Both the position numbers and the translations under genes were made by a program. Shown piece by piece: positions 14,401 through 26,700 of a stretch of DNA of 64,000 nucleotides; the first letter of the stretch is position 1, and each line of letters starts with the position of its first letter. The notes below the pieces were generated by a model. The model was not told where the DNA came from. It made no database searches and was given only the letters and a program-made list of their open reading frames with translations. The DNA comes from Glandiceps talaboti (lineage: Eukaryota > Hemichordata > Enteropneusta > Spengelidae): NCBI RefSeq assembly GCF_964340395.1, contig NC_135551.1:12176379-12240378 (forward strand), read 5' to 3'.

Positions 14401-15659
14401 TGAAAGTGTCTGAAGTACATGATTGTATATATCTGATGAAAGTGTATAAAGTACATGATTGTATATATCTGATGAAAGTGTATAAAGTACATGATTGTAT
14501 ATATCTGATGAAAGTGTCTGAAGTACATGATTGTATATATCTGATGAAAGTCTGAAGTACATGATTGTATATATCTGATGAAAGTGTCTGAAGTACATGA
14601 TTGTATATATCTGATGAAAGTGTATGAAGTACATGATTGTATATATCTGATGAAAGTGTCTGAAGTACATGATTGTATATATCTGATGAAAGTGTATGAA
14701 GTACATGATTGTATATATCTGATGAAAGTGTATGAAGTACATGATTGTATATATCTGATGAAAGTGTATGAAGTATATGATTGTATATATCTGATGAAAG
14801 TGTATGAAGTATATGATTGTATATATCTGATGAAAGTGTATGAAGTATATGATTGTATATATCTGATGGAAGTGTATGAAGTACATGATTGTATATATCT
14901 GATGAAAGTGTATGAAGTACATGATTGTATATATCTGATGAAAGTGTATAAAGTACATGATTGTATATATCTGATGAAAGTGTATGAAGTACATGATTGT
15001 ATATATCTGATGAAAGTGTATAAAGTATATGATTGTATATATCTGATGGAAGTGTCTGAAGTACATGATTGTATATATCTGATGAAAGTGTATGAAGTAC
15101 ATGATTGTATATATCTGATGAAAGTGTCTGAAGTACATGATTGTATATATCTGATGAAAGTGTATAAAGTACATGATTGTATATATCTGATGAAAGTGTA
15201 TAAAGTACATGATTGTATATATCTGATGAAAGTGTCTGAAGTACATGATTGTATATATCTGATGAAAGTGTCTGAAGTACATGATTGTATATATCTGATG
15301 AAAGTGTATGAAGTACATGATTGTATATATCTGATGAAAGTGTCTGAAGTACATGATTGTATATATCTGATGAAAGTGTATGAAGTACATGATTGTATAT
15401 ATCTGATGAAAGTGTATGAAGTACATGATTGTATATATCTGATGAAAGTGTATGAAGTATATGATTGTATATATCTGATGAAAGTGTATGAAGTATATGA
15501 TTGTATATATCTGATGGAAGTGTATGAAGTACATGATTGTATATATCTGATGAAAGTGTATGAAGTACATGATTGTATATATCTGATGAAAGTGTATGAA
15601 GTACATGATTGTATATATCTGATGAAAGTGTATGAAGTACATGATTGTATATATCTGAT
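8498..15659. repeat. 36-bp satellite array (about 199 copies) with higher-order structure
   Basis: Unit of 36 bp containing gaagtacatgattgtatata. Units fall into classes by a few sites: tatgaag/tctgaag/tataaag, tacatg/tatatg, gatgaaa/gatggaa. Because 36 is divisible by 3 and the unit lacks stops in one plus frame and all three minus frames, ORFs of up to about 2000 codons appear, encoding 12-residue repeats such as YEVHDCIYLMKV. Rare 34-bp units (aaagtctgaag) and 40-bp units (ttgcatgtatatatatg) shift frame and mark higher-order copies. Blocks about 11455-13466 and 13617-15628 match almost perfectly at an offset of 2162 bp. No start-site context, splice site or non-repetitive coding flank suggests a real protein. 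Confidence 0.97.
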
Positions 15660-16151
15660 ATCTAATTCAGATTTGTTAGATCAGTCACGTGTGACTATTT
15701 TATGAAAGATTAATTTGAATCAAGAAAAAATATTATCACATGACTGTCTACTCAATCTCAAGTCAAATGGTCTTACAAGTTACTCTGAATTTGCTAAATA
15801 TGACATGTAACAATTTGAGTAATGAGAACAATTATTATTGCTACTGGGCCTATATCATTTAAAGTTTTAATATTTGGGATTTTATAGAATAAATAATTGA
15901 CAGAATAATAGTCATAACAGTATGTCTAATGCATCTTACATGCAAACAATTTCAATAAATATTGATGGACAGTGCCATATTTGAAAATTTAAAAATGAGC
16001 AACTACTCAAGTTATCTTGACATGATAGAGTCATAAAAGAATGACTGATTTGATTACTTTTTGAAAAGTAAACATTTATAGACATTGTATGGTCAATATT
16101 AAATATATGACATCACTTTCAAGAGATATAAATAGATAATGATACTCTTAC
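15660..16151. other. Probable intron of the minus-strand ankyrin gene
   Basis: AT-rich unique sequence between the satellite and the ankyrin exon. It ends at the splice donor complement (gatactcttac, 16141-16151). No other feature seen. Confidence 0.5.
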
Positions 16152-16250
16152 CATTCCAAGTGCATCTATGTCTACACCGTGTTGTAGCAGAACTTCAATC
16201 ACATGACTGTGGCCCTTCCATGCAGATACGTGTAAGGCACCATTTCCACT
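16152..16250 (-). CDS. Ankyrin-repeat exon A (single 33-residue repeat)
   Basis: On the minus strand this 99-bp exon is preceded by an acceptor (…gttacag, complement of 16251-16257) and followed by a donor (gtaagagtatc, complement of 16141-16151). It translates without stops to 33 residues containing GALHVSAWKGH and VIEVLLQHGVDIDA. That is the helix-turn-helix pattern of an ankyrin repeat (TPLHxAaxxGHxxvvxxLLxxGAdvxa). Ankyrin repeats bind partner proteins and have no catalytic activity. Exons of exactly one repeat in phase 0 are common in large ankyrin proteins. It is probably the most downstream of three such exons here, after 50230-50328 and 25005-25103. The rest of the gene must lie outside the window or was not recognised, so the protein type (plain ankyrin, NLR, TRP and so on) is unknown. 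Confidence 0.85.
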
Positions 16251-16406
16251 CTGTAACCATGTAAAGAATTAAGATACAATCAATATGTAGATGGTGTTAT
16301 TGATTTGAAACATCAGGATTAAATTTATTTATCAGTACTGTTGTTCTACTCAATTACACCTAGGTGCTGTTTTCTATGACAAAGATATCATTACTCTGAA
16401 AACACA

Positions 16407-16718
16407 AGCTTTCAACTGCCTTTTACATATTAGGGTTTTAAGTGTTAAGACATTAGATTGTTACAATCCACATAACTAAATGTACATTTCAACTGCCTTT
16501 TAAATGTTAGAGTTTTAAGTGTTAAGACATTAGATTGTTACAATCCACATAACTAAGTGTACATTTCAACTACCTTTTAAATGTTAGGGTTTTTAAGTGT
16601 TAAGACATTAGATTGTTACAATCCACATAACTAAATGTACATTTCAACTACCTTTTACATGTTAGAGTTTTAATTGTTAAGACATTAGATTGTTACAATC
16701 CACATAACTAAGTGTACA
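16407..16718. repeat. 77-78-bp tandem repeat (4 copies)
   Basis: Four copies of a unit holding gttaagacattagattgtta and a following tttcaactgcctttta segment, starting near 16407, 16484, 16561 and 16639. It lies just upstream of ankyrin exon A in the gene's direction, inside its presumed intron. Confidence 0.92.
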
Positions 16719-17345
16719 ACATATCTTAAATAATTACTGATGGTATAAATATCATACCATCTTTCTAAATCTACCTACTCTTCTAAGTAATATTTAGTTT
16801 TGATGTTGCAAGATTTCACATTTTTTTTACTTCTTTCCATAAAAGTTATTTATACACATTACAGGAAAATTGAAGTTTCCAAAAAAAAACCCCACTTCTT
16901 AAGTATAATAAATGAAAGAAAAGAATGAAATGTTTTGAATTTTAAGATGCATTCTAATAGAATAAGTGATAATCAACATTTCAATTCAGTCTTTAAGTAT
17001 TGAACAACCATGCATGGTTCACAACACAATGTTGAAATTTGTCAAATAAAGCTATAAGCACACCTTTCCAAGCAAGTAATTCTTCAATCTACAAATCATG
17101 AATGTGGAAGATATTATCTCAAAGCTGCAATATAAGGAAACCTTGCAGTTTGACATTACAGATGTTGCCTAGAAATCATGTACTTTTTTCAGTGATCTTA
17201 AAATTGTATCTGAACATGAACATGTTTAAGGCTATGCCTCCAACATATGCAAATAAGATGCATGATTACATGCACAGAAATCAGGTTATAAGTCATAGTC
17301 TAGTTCCTATATGACTTGTTATCATTACTAATAGATATATCACAT
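16719..17345. other. Unique AT-rich DNA
   Basis: I see no gene. The ORF at 17102-17314 has no recognisable domain and no splice-bounded structure. Confidence 0.55.
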
Positions 17346-17941
17346 AATAATAATAATAATCTTTATTGTCTACAGTGTATATATGGAAAATCGCTTTCAG
17401 TCACTCAGGTCAAAGATTGACATACAATAATCAAAGAACATAAATAACAACAAGACAGGCTAAAAATTACGGAGACAATGCTGATCAACAGCTAGTTAAA
17501 ATGGGAATTGGATGATATAACAGCTATAAAGACGTGAAGTTAAAGTTCCCTGGAATTTAAAATTGAAATTGCTGATGGAATAAAAGAACGTTTATAAAAA
17601 TTCCTGCGTGCTTTTGGTACGCGAAATCTGCGACCAGAGGGGAGTTTTTCAAAGTATTGATTAAGGGGATGTGTCTTGTCTTTAAGTATCCCACGTGTTA
17701 TCCTCTTGGTGGAATTATGGTATAATTCTGATAATTGAATTTGCTGAGTTCCTATGAGTTTGGATGCTGTATTAATAACACGGCTGAGTTTATTTCTACT
17801 TGTCATGGTCAGATTTCCATACCATGTGGCAATATTAAAGCTCAGCACACTTTCTATTAAGCTTCTATAAACCCTTTCAAGTATACATTGGCTAACGTTG
17901 AAACTTTTCAGCTTCCACTCACGTATAGTAAAAGTCACCAA
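17346..17941 (-). mobile_element. 5'-truncated LINE, reverse transcriptase C-terminal tail (CR1/L2-like)
   Basis: The minus strand has a 133-residue ORF (17540-17941) matching the extreme C-terminal part of CR1/L2-clade LINE polyproteins. It contains SLIESVLSFNIATWYGNL, then NKLSRVINTASKLIG, and near the end LPSGRRFRVP and KRSFIPSAISILN. Downstream on the same strand comes a short 3' UTR with a polyadenylation-like aataaag and a tail of (att)n repeats at 17346-17363 (plus strand aataataataat). A short trinucleotide repeat tail rather than long poly-A is typical of CR1/L2 LINEs. The endonuclease and catalytic palm are missing, so this is a dead 5'-truncated copy. I infer the clade from motif memory only. 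Confidence 0.8.
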
Positions 17942-18341
17942 ACAAAACGTTCTGGTATATTAAAACCACCTGATGGGACAAAGGTAAACAGCCCATATCA
18001 GTAGTTAAATCCATCACAAACTGACAGGCATGCAGTTGTACATTGGCTACTTCCATGGCTATTATTATTCAATTATTACAGAAGTTGCCACTATCACATA
18101 ACATTTATTGCATTTCCAGTCTCTAACTAGATCACGTGGGATGCGATAACATCATGTTTATATCAATGCTGTCGGGGGCGTGTACAGATTTCTGTGCTAG
18201 AGTAACAACTTTTACTATACATGAGTGGAGATAATTGTAGTAATTATAACACATAGTATAGGAAATAGACTGTCTAATAAGTCATGATTCAGAAGAGATC
18301 TGAGCATGTCAAAATCTGAATATAAAAACCTTACAAGAATA
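17942..18341. other. Unique DNA
   Basis: No gene or repeat recognised. It ends with aaaaaccttacaagaataa (about 18323-18341), which nearly recurs beyond the far end of the next repeat block. Confidence 0.5.
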
Positions 18342-20900
18342 AGTCATTGAGAATGACATAGTCCCCGCTATAATTGGGTTTTAAGGAATTATCACTACTC
18401 TGATCACGCAACAACATTTGTGAACCTAAAACAAACAGACTTAGATATGCTGTGTGTGCTTGTTGGACATGGAATATGCCTCCAACAATAAAGGATTGGT
18501 TGGGTATGGGGGATCATATCACGATGAAAATGGAGTCTGAGTTATGGCTTTGGACATGGAAAATTCACAAACAAAATGGCTGCAAGGCAGCCATATTGGA
18601 TCGTATCACGACGAAAATGGATATGCACATGTATGTCATAGAACACTGTCCTAATACCAACTTTGAATGAGATCTGTTTAAGCATGTCTGAGTTATGGCT
18701 TTGGACATGGAAAATTCACAAACAAAATGGCTGGCAGGCAGCCATATTTGATCGTATCATGACGAAAATGGATATACACATGTATGTCATAGAACACTGT
18801 CCTAATACCAACTTTGAATGAGATCTGTTCAAGCATGTCTGAGTTATGGCTTTGGACATGAAAATTCACAAACAAAATGGCTACCAGGCAGCCATATTGG
18901 ATCGTATCACAATGAAAATGGATATGCACATGTATGTCATAGAACACTGTCCTAATACCAACTTTGAATGAGATTTAGCTGTTTAAGCATGTCTGAGTTA
19001 TGGCTTTGGACATGGAAAATTCACAAACAAAATGGCTACCAGGCAGCCATATTGGATTGTATCACGACGAAAATGGATATACACATGTATGTCATAGAAC
19101 ACTGTCCTAATACCAACTTTGAATGAGATCTGTTCAAGCATGTCTGAGTTATGGCTTTGGACATGAAAATTCACAAACAAAATGGCTGCTAGGCAGCCAC
19201 ATTGGATTGTATCATGACAACAATGAATATGCACATGTATGTCATAGAACACTGTCCTAATGCCAACTTTGAATGAGATCTGTTAAAGCATGTCTGAGTT
19301 ATGGCTCTAGACATGGAAAATTCGCAAACAAAATGGTTGCTAGGCGGCCATATTGGATCGTATCATAAAACAAAATGACGTGCATATGTTTGCCATAGTA
19401 TGTTGCCCCTGTACCAAGTTTGAAAAAAATCGGTCTAGGCATCTCCAAGAAACAGCTGCGGACGGACGCATGGACAGACGGAACCCAATCCAGGCAGCCA
19501 TATTGGATCGTATCACAATGAAAATGGATATGCACATGTATGTCATAGAACACTGTCCTAATACCAACTTTGAATGAGATCTGTTTAAGCATGTCTGAGT
19601 TATGGCTTTCGACATGGAAAATTCACAAACAAAATGGCTGGCAGGCAGCCATATTGGATCATATCACGACGAAAATGAATATACACATGTATGTCATAGA
19701 ACACTGTCCTAATACCAAATTTGAATGAGATCTGTTCAAGCATGTCTGAGTTATGGCTTTGCCATGGACATGAAAATTCACAAACAAAATGGCTGCTAGG
19801 CGGCCATATTGAATTGTATCATGACAACAATGAATATGCACATGTATGTCATAGAACACTGTCCTAATACCAACTTTGAATGAGATCTGTTAAAGCATGT
19901 CTGAGTTATGGCTCTAGACATGGAAAATTCGCAAACAAAATGGTTGCTAGGCGGCCATATTGGATCGTATCATAAAACAAAATGACGTGCATATGTTTGC
20001 CATAGTATGTTGCCCCTGTACCAAGTTTGAAAAAAATCGGTCTAGGCATCTCCAAGAAACAGCTGCGGACGGACGCATGGACAGACGGAACCCAATCCAG
20101 GCAGCCATATTGGATCGTATCACAATGAAAATGGATATGCACATGTATGTCATAGAACACTGTCCTAATACCAACTTTGAATGAGATCTGTTTAAGCATG
20201 TCTGAGTTATGGCTTTCGACATGGAAAATTCACAAACAAAATGGCTGGCAGGCAGCCATATTGGATCATATCACGACGAAAATGGATATACACATGTATG
20301 TCATAGAACACTGTCCTAATACCAAATTTGAATGAGATCTGTTCAAGCATGTCTGAGTTATGGCTTTGGACATGAAAATTCACAAACAAAATGGCTACCA
20401 GGCAGCCACATTGGATTGTATCACAATGAAAATGAATATGCACATGTATGTCATAGAACACTGTCCTAATGCCAACTTTGAATGAGATCTGTTCAAGCAT
20501 GTCTGAGTTATGGCTTTGGACATGAAAATTCACAAACAAAATGGCTGCTAGGCGGCCATATTGAATTGTATCATGACAACAATGAATATGCACATGTATG
20601 TCATAGAACACTGTCCTAATACCAACTTTGAATGAGATCTGTTAAAGCATGTCTGAGTTATGGCTCTAGACAGGGAAAATTCGCAAACAAAATGGTTGCT
20701 AGGCGGCCATATTGGATCGTATCATAAAAAAAATTGACGTGCATATGTATGCCATAGTATGTTGCCCCTGTACCAAGTTTGAAAAAAATCAGACCAGGCA
20801 TCTCCAAGAAACAGCTGCGGACGGACGGACGGACGGACGGACGGACGCACGGAACCCAATCCATAAGTCCCCGTTCCGGACTTTGTCCGCGGGGACTAAA
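18342..20900. mobile_element. Internally amplified dispersed repeat (about 150-bp units) with short terminal inverted repeats
   Basis: The block is bounded by tagtccccgc at 18359-18368 and its complement gcggggacta at 20889-20898. Inside are about 13 units of roughly 150 bp, each with gagttatggctttgg, a small palindrome around atggctgc/gcagccat, and aacactgtcctaatacc. A composite of about 607 bp is itself duplicated: 19265-19740 matches 19872-20347 almost perfectly. Each composite carries a variant unit with ccaagtttgaaaaaaatcgg and a ggacggacgg stretch. Plus- and minus-strand ORFs (74-134 codons) are by-products. Similar sequence, more diverged, lies at 31680-31905. Near-identical sequences of about 19 bp (aaaaaccttacaa…) flank the block at about 18323 and 20898 and may be an insertion-site duplication. 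Confidence 0.8.
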
Positions 20901-23057
20901 AACCTTACAATAATAATCACTGCAGGTGTCATGCCGTGCTGAATCAAGTGACAATCATAATCCAACTATTTTCTTACATAACCATATGGTTACAATCATG
21001 ATTTTGTATGTTTCTCATGGAATGTGTTAGTAAAGATTGAAATGACATCAATCGAATGAACACAACATCACCCAGAAACATATATTTTCTTCTGCATTCA
21101 CTTAATGTTATTTTAGATTTATACTCACTTAATAGTTATAGTTGACAATTTTCTGTTACTTAAGCATGTAGTAAACACTTCTAAGAATATTTTGACTTGA
21201 TTTGACAGAAGTGTTTTTGAAAATAATCATGGATTTAAATGCTTTATCTTATGAAAGTGAAACAGCTTTGCACTGAGGTATGAGAAATATGTATTTTATC
21301 ATCATATTAAAATGAATAATCTTTACTCTTATCAAAACAAATTAAAATCAGCCAATGATACCTAATCATATGAGAAACCATCCTGTATTAAAACATGTCA
21401 GTATAATTGATCAATTGAATCTAAATTCTGGACCATAAAGTTCACAACAAATGTAAGAACAGTTAACATCAAAGGAGAAGAAGAGGGAAAATACATGTGC
21501 AGCACACTTTTGAACTTGATACTGCTATATCACTAAAATTACATCAGTGGTCACAAACAACATTTTGGGATAGCTGTCTGACACTATCTTTTACATTTAA
21601 CAATACAGCTCACTCTGCACTTGTTTTAATTGTTAGAATCTGCACAAATGTAAAGTTAAAGTGTCTAACACAGTGGCTTTGCTATTGAAACATTCCAATT
21701 TTACCATGAAAGTGATCATAAAAATTAATATAGTAAAATATTCTGTTTACACTTTGGATTTAGAAACATAACACATTCAAATGTTTCAAACATTTTTTTT
21801 TCTCTTTAATCCAAAATATGATTAATGTATTCATGTTTGTTGTTGTTTTTGTTGTTGTTGTTTTTGACATATAATCTGCTTCTTATCTTTTCAATTTTAC
21901 AGTAGTCTCAAAAGTGATATATTGTGCTTTGAAAACTTACATGTTGATGTAACATCTTTTCACACCTCCAATGTATTCACTAACTCAAGATATGTTAATG
22001 ATAAAATTTGGATCACTCTCTCAGTTCTAGTAGATCAAGTTTAAAGGTCAAGTTTTTAAACCAAGATACTAACATGTACAGGAAGCCAACAGACTAACAT
22101 TCTATTTCTTTGTTGAAAACATACTTTTTCCATAGATATGCCAGATATCTGTTTTCCACATCTTAATATTAATCATAATATGAAAGTGGCCTTTTATATA
22201 AAGCAAATACTAAAATCAAAGTGTAAAGGAAAGGCTGTACTGTATGCACTACATGTAGGTTTTAATACAGGTATACTTGGTAAAGACACAGTTTCAGTAG
22301 GATGTGTAGAAGACAGAGTAATGATAAAATGAATCTAAGTGTACAAATATCCAAGAGTACTAAAGACTAGTAGACATGTATACTACTTGATACAGAAGCT
22401 TTACAGTATAACTCAAATCTACATTACATAGCTTTAAGGTTTTAACATTATGGTAGAAATACTTTACTTTCACATCTTATCTTAACCAACTTTCTGTCAT
22501 GGAAATTCAGTAAATGCTAATGTCATCATTACATACCAACTTTAATAACACTTAAAGAAATATATAACCTAGTCAACTGCACACAAATAAATAATTTATT
22601 CATCACTTTTAAGGTGTTCAATATCTGAAGTATGCAAGAAGACTTTCATTTTGAAATTTGACTATGTTTAAATAATCCTTAAATATTAAAGTATGAAAAG
22701 TGATTATACTTTATTTTACTTTCAGATCTCCAAGTCATATTTTTATGATTATACCTCAGCCAACATAATCATCTAACATGGGGTGCTGTCCTCATTGAAA
22801 AGTACACTGTAATCACTGTAACTGTTATCTGTTGTAGTGAACATTATGACATATTAGCAGCCTTTTATGTCCACAAATGTAAACAACGTGAACAACAATA
22901 ATTTCAACATGAAGCCTTTTTCACTTCTCTCACTAAGTCTGTTATAAAGAGTTCTGTTACAGTGACAACATTGAAAAGAAATTGAACAAATTCAACTTGG
23001 GATTATAAACTGATTGTGAAAGGTGATGGGAGCCTGGGATTGAAGAATCAGTAAATA
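20901..23057. other. Unique AT-rich DNA, no supported gene
   Basis: Probable intron. Only short ORFs (21497-21688, 22138-22332) with no recognisable domain, and a ttgttgttg microsatellite near 21838-21866. Confidence 0.55.
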
Positions 23058-24868
23058 AGCATAATATAGATGGACAATAAGAGGTGTTTTAATTTCCATC
23101 ATATTCACCAATGACATTGAGATGTAATATAATGGGACAATAAGAGGTGTTTTAATTTCTATCATATTCACCAATGACATTGAGATGTAATATAATGGGA
23201 CAATAAGAGGTGTTTTAATTTCTATCATATTTATCAATGACATTGAGATGTAATATAGTGGGACAATAAGAGGTGTTTTAATTTCCATCATATTCATCAA
23301 TGACATTGAGATGTAATATAGTGGGACAATAAGAGGTGTTTTAATTTCTATCATATTCATCAATGACATTGAGATGTAATATAGTGGGACAATAAGAGGT
23401 GTTTTAATTTCTATCATATTCATCATTGACATTGAGATGTAATATAGTGTGACAATAAGAGGTGTTTTAATTTCCATCATATTGATCAATGACATTGAGA
23501 TGTAATATAGTGAGACAATAAGAGGTGTTTTAATTTCCATCATATTGATCAATGACATTGAGATGTAATATAGTGGGACAATAAGAGGTGTTTTAATTTC
23601 TATCATATTCATCAATGACATTGAGATTGAATATAGTGGGACAATACGAGGTGTTTTAATTTCCATCATATTCATCAATGACATTGAGATGTAATATAGT
23701 GGGACAATAAGAGGTGTTTTAATTTCCATCATATTCATCGATGACATTGAGATGTAATATAGTGGGACAATAAGAGGTACTTTAATTTCCATTATATTCA
23801 TCAATGACATTGAGATGTAATATAGTGAGACAATAAGAGGTGTTTTAATTTCCATCATATTAATCAATGACATAGAGATGTAATATAGTGGGACAATAAG
23901 AGGTGTTTTAAATTCTATCATATTCATCAATGACATTGAGATGTAATATAGTGAGACAATAAGAGGTGTTTTAATTTCTATCATATTCATCAATGACATT
24001 GAGATGTAATATAGTGGGACAATAAGAGGTGTTTTAATTTTCATCATATTCATCAATGACATTGAGATGTAATATAGTGAGACAATAAGAGGTGTTTTAA
24101 TTTCCATCATATTCATCAATGACATTGAGATGTAATATAGTGGGACAATAAGAGGTGTTTTAATTTCCATCATATTCATCAATGACATTGAGATGTAATA
24201 TAGTGGGACAATAAGAGGTGTTTTAATTTCTATCATATTTATCAATGGCATTGAGATGTAATACAGTGGGACAATAAGAGGTGTTTTAATTTCTATCATA
24301 TTCATCAATGGCATTGAGATGTAATATAGTGGGACAATAAGAGGTGTTTTAAATTCTATCATATTCATCAATGACATTGAGATGTAATATAGTGAGACAA
24401 TAAGAGGTGTTTTAATTTCTATCATATTCATCAATGACATTGAGATGTAATATAGTGGGACAATAAGAGGTGTTTTAATTTTCATCATATTCATCAATGA
24501 CATTGAGATGTAATATAGTGAGACAATAAGAGGTGTTTTAATTTCCATCATATTCATCAATGACATTGAGATGTAATATAGTGGGACAATAAGAGGTGTT
24601 TTAATTTCTATCATATTCATCAATGACATTGAGATGTAATATAGATGGACAATAAGAGGTGTTTTAATTTCTATCATATTCATCAATGACATTGAGATGT
24701 AATATAGTGGGACAATAAGAGGTGTTTTAATTTCTATCATATTTATCAATGGCATTGAGATGTAATATAGTGAGACAATAAGAGGTGTTTTAATGTCTAT
24801 CATATTCATCAATGACATTGAGATGTTACAGTAATATAGTTGGACAATAAGAGGTGTTTTAATTTCCA
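23058..24868. repeat. 63-bp tandem minisatellite (about 29 copies), open as a 625-codon ORF on the minus strand
   Basis: Unit of 63 bp containing aataagaggtgttttaattt and gacattgagatgtaatatag. Because 63 bp is 21 codons, the minus strand is open from 24869 to 22992, encoding a repeated 21-residue hydrophobic unit with EIKTPLIVPLYYISMSLMN. Units differ by substitution but keep length; the one visible indel (near 24826, gttacagtaat) is 6 bp. The array ends about 135 bp downstream of ankyrin exon B on that strand, so it sits in the presumed intron. I found no splice acceptor or other coding evidence and treat it as noncoding. Confidence 0.93.
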
Positions 24869-25004
24869 TCTTTCCTTTTCTTGAGAAACTATATCAATGA
24901 TTCTGCTAGACTACCATTTTTCTCAACTATACTATGGTCCTAGCTAATCTTACAATCCATGGCTTTAATAATATGCTGACAATTGAGTATGAGAGTGATA
25001 GTAC

Positions 25005-25103
25005 CTTCATTCTTGCATCTTTATCTGCTCCAGAGTCTACAAGATACTTAACAACATCAAGGTGACCCTGAGTAGCTCCCATAATCAAAGGGGTTGAACC
25101 ATC
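25005..25103 (-). CDS. Ankyrin-repeat exon B (single 33-residue repeat)
   Basis: A 99-bp minus-strand exon with a strong polypyrimidine tract and acceptor (ttcttttcatctttcag, complement of 25104-25120) and donor gtactatc (complement of 24997-25004). It translates to 33 residues: DGSTPLIMGATQGH, then LDVVKYLVDSGADKDARMK. This matches the ankyrin consensus, including the TPL motif, the GH at the turn and the LVxxGADKxA end. It closely resembles exon C (50230-50328), which shares LVxxGADKxAR, the same splice positions and similar intron flanks. Exon A is more distant. By ankyrin-family knowledge the product would be a protein-interaction domain. Host protein, start and other domains are not visible. 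Confidence 0.9.
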
Positions 25104-25985
25104 CTGAAAGATGAAAAGAAATATCATATTTATTTAATATGAAATGTCAAAAATTACAATTTGTATGAAAGAAAAGTTCACATAATGAATATATCAATAC
25201 TTTGGATAGTGTACAATAATTTTAATAATATAAAGTAGTAGCATTGCAACGCTGATAAAGATAGAAAATATTATTATGAGAGTGGTGTTATGATGGTCAT
25301 GAAATTCTATATCAAAATAGCCCTCTCCCTTGAGATGCCAATATAGATGTTAGATACACTTATGGGGTGTGAGTTTTGTTTTACCAAACAGTAATGCTGT
25401 TTTTTACTAGATAATGTAAATAGGCTGGGAAGTTATGACATGTCAAAATGCAATAAAAACTCCAAAAGAAAATAGCTATATATACATTTGAGTTATCTAC
25501 ACTACTACTTTGAGTATGCAATACATGTTTCAGCATGATATGAGAAATGGAGAATTTTCATAGGGTATGATGGCATCCTACTTGCAGTGTCTTAAGTGAC
25601 CAAAGCCTTCTAGTTCATTTACAACTATTGTGAATAATGATGACAATAATACAACATTTCTAGAACCAGTGTATTATTTAGTAAAATCAACAACATATCA
25701 TCATGTACAACATATTCTAATTCAATATCAAATAATTCTGATTCCCTCTGACATGTTTACATAATAGATTATTTACACAGGACACTAGACATCAGTTACT
25801 GTTTTGTTAACATTCAGTAAATACTAATTTACAATCAGGTATCATAAGTCACAGATTTGTTTATGTATACATGGAATAACAGCCAACAATTCTTAAAACC
25901 CCATTCAGTCTGGTCTTTATAACCATAACAAGTTAACGCTCCTATTTTATCATTGATCAGAGTACAGATTGTAATTATATACAAT
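25104..25985. other. Intronic DNA related to the flank of exon C
   Basis: Mostly unique. The stretch at about 25871-25940 (gccaacaattcttaaaaccc, then ttagtctggtc-like sequence and accataacaagttaac) is clearly similar to 50431-50500 on the same side of exon C. Confidence 0.6.
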
Positions 25986-26700
25986 GTACATACATGTATA
26001 TTTAATATGGGTTTATATACAAGACAATCTTGGTTTACTCAGCTTCTAAATAACCTGTAGTAAATCTTTATGTTTTGAATCAATTCTTACCATTTCAATC
26101 ATACATGTATATTTAATATGGGTTTATATACAAGACAATCTTGGTTTTAATACTCAGCTTCTAATAACCTATAGTAAATCTTTATGTTTTGAATCAGTTC
26201 TTACCATTTCAACAATACATGACTTGTATATTTAATATGGGTTTATACACAAGACAATCTTGGTTTACTCAGCTTCTAAATAACCTATAGTAAATCTTTG
26301 TTTTCAATCAATTCTTACCATTTCAACCATACATGTATATTTAATATGGGTTTATATTCAAGACAATCTTGGTTTACTCAGCTTCTAATAACCTATAGTA
26401 AATCTTTATGTTTTGAATCAATTCTTACCATTTCAACCATACATGTATATTTAATATGGGTTTATATACAAGACAATCTTGGTTTACTCAGCTTCTAATA
26501 ACCTATAGTAAATCTTTATGTTTAGAATCAATTCTTACCATTTCAACCATATATGTATATTTAATATGGGTTTATATACAAGACAATCTTGGTTTACTCA
26601 GCTTCTAATAACCTATAGTAAATCTTTATGTTTTGAATCAATTCTTACCATTTCAATCATATACTTCATATGGTTCATATACACAAGACAATCTTGTTTT
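25986..26700. repeat. 111-bp tandem repeat (about 6 copies), shared with 50.6 kb
   Basis: Copies of tatatttaatatgggttta begin near 25996, 26107, 26228, 26335, 26446 and 26558, followed by a degenerate copy near 26660. Each unit also holds caagacaatcttggtttact and cttctaataacctatagtaa. Two further copies of the same unit lie at about 50640-50830. Confidence 0.95.

Noticed and set aside
8483-14528. ORFs of 600-2013 codons on both strands
   Set aside because: They are read-through of a 36-bp satellite whose unit length is a multiple of three. Several frames are open at once and no non-repeat domain or gene context exists.
18452-20942. ORFs of 72-134 codons in the 150-bp repeat block
   Set aside because: The same peptide recurs because the DNA is repeated; overlapping ORFs occur on both strands with no conserved domain.
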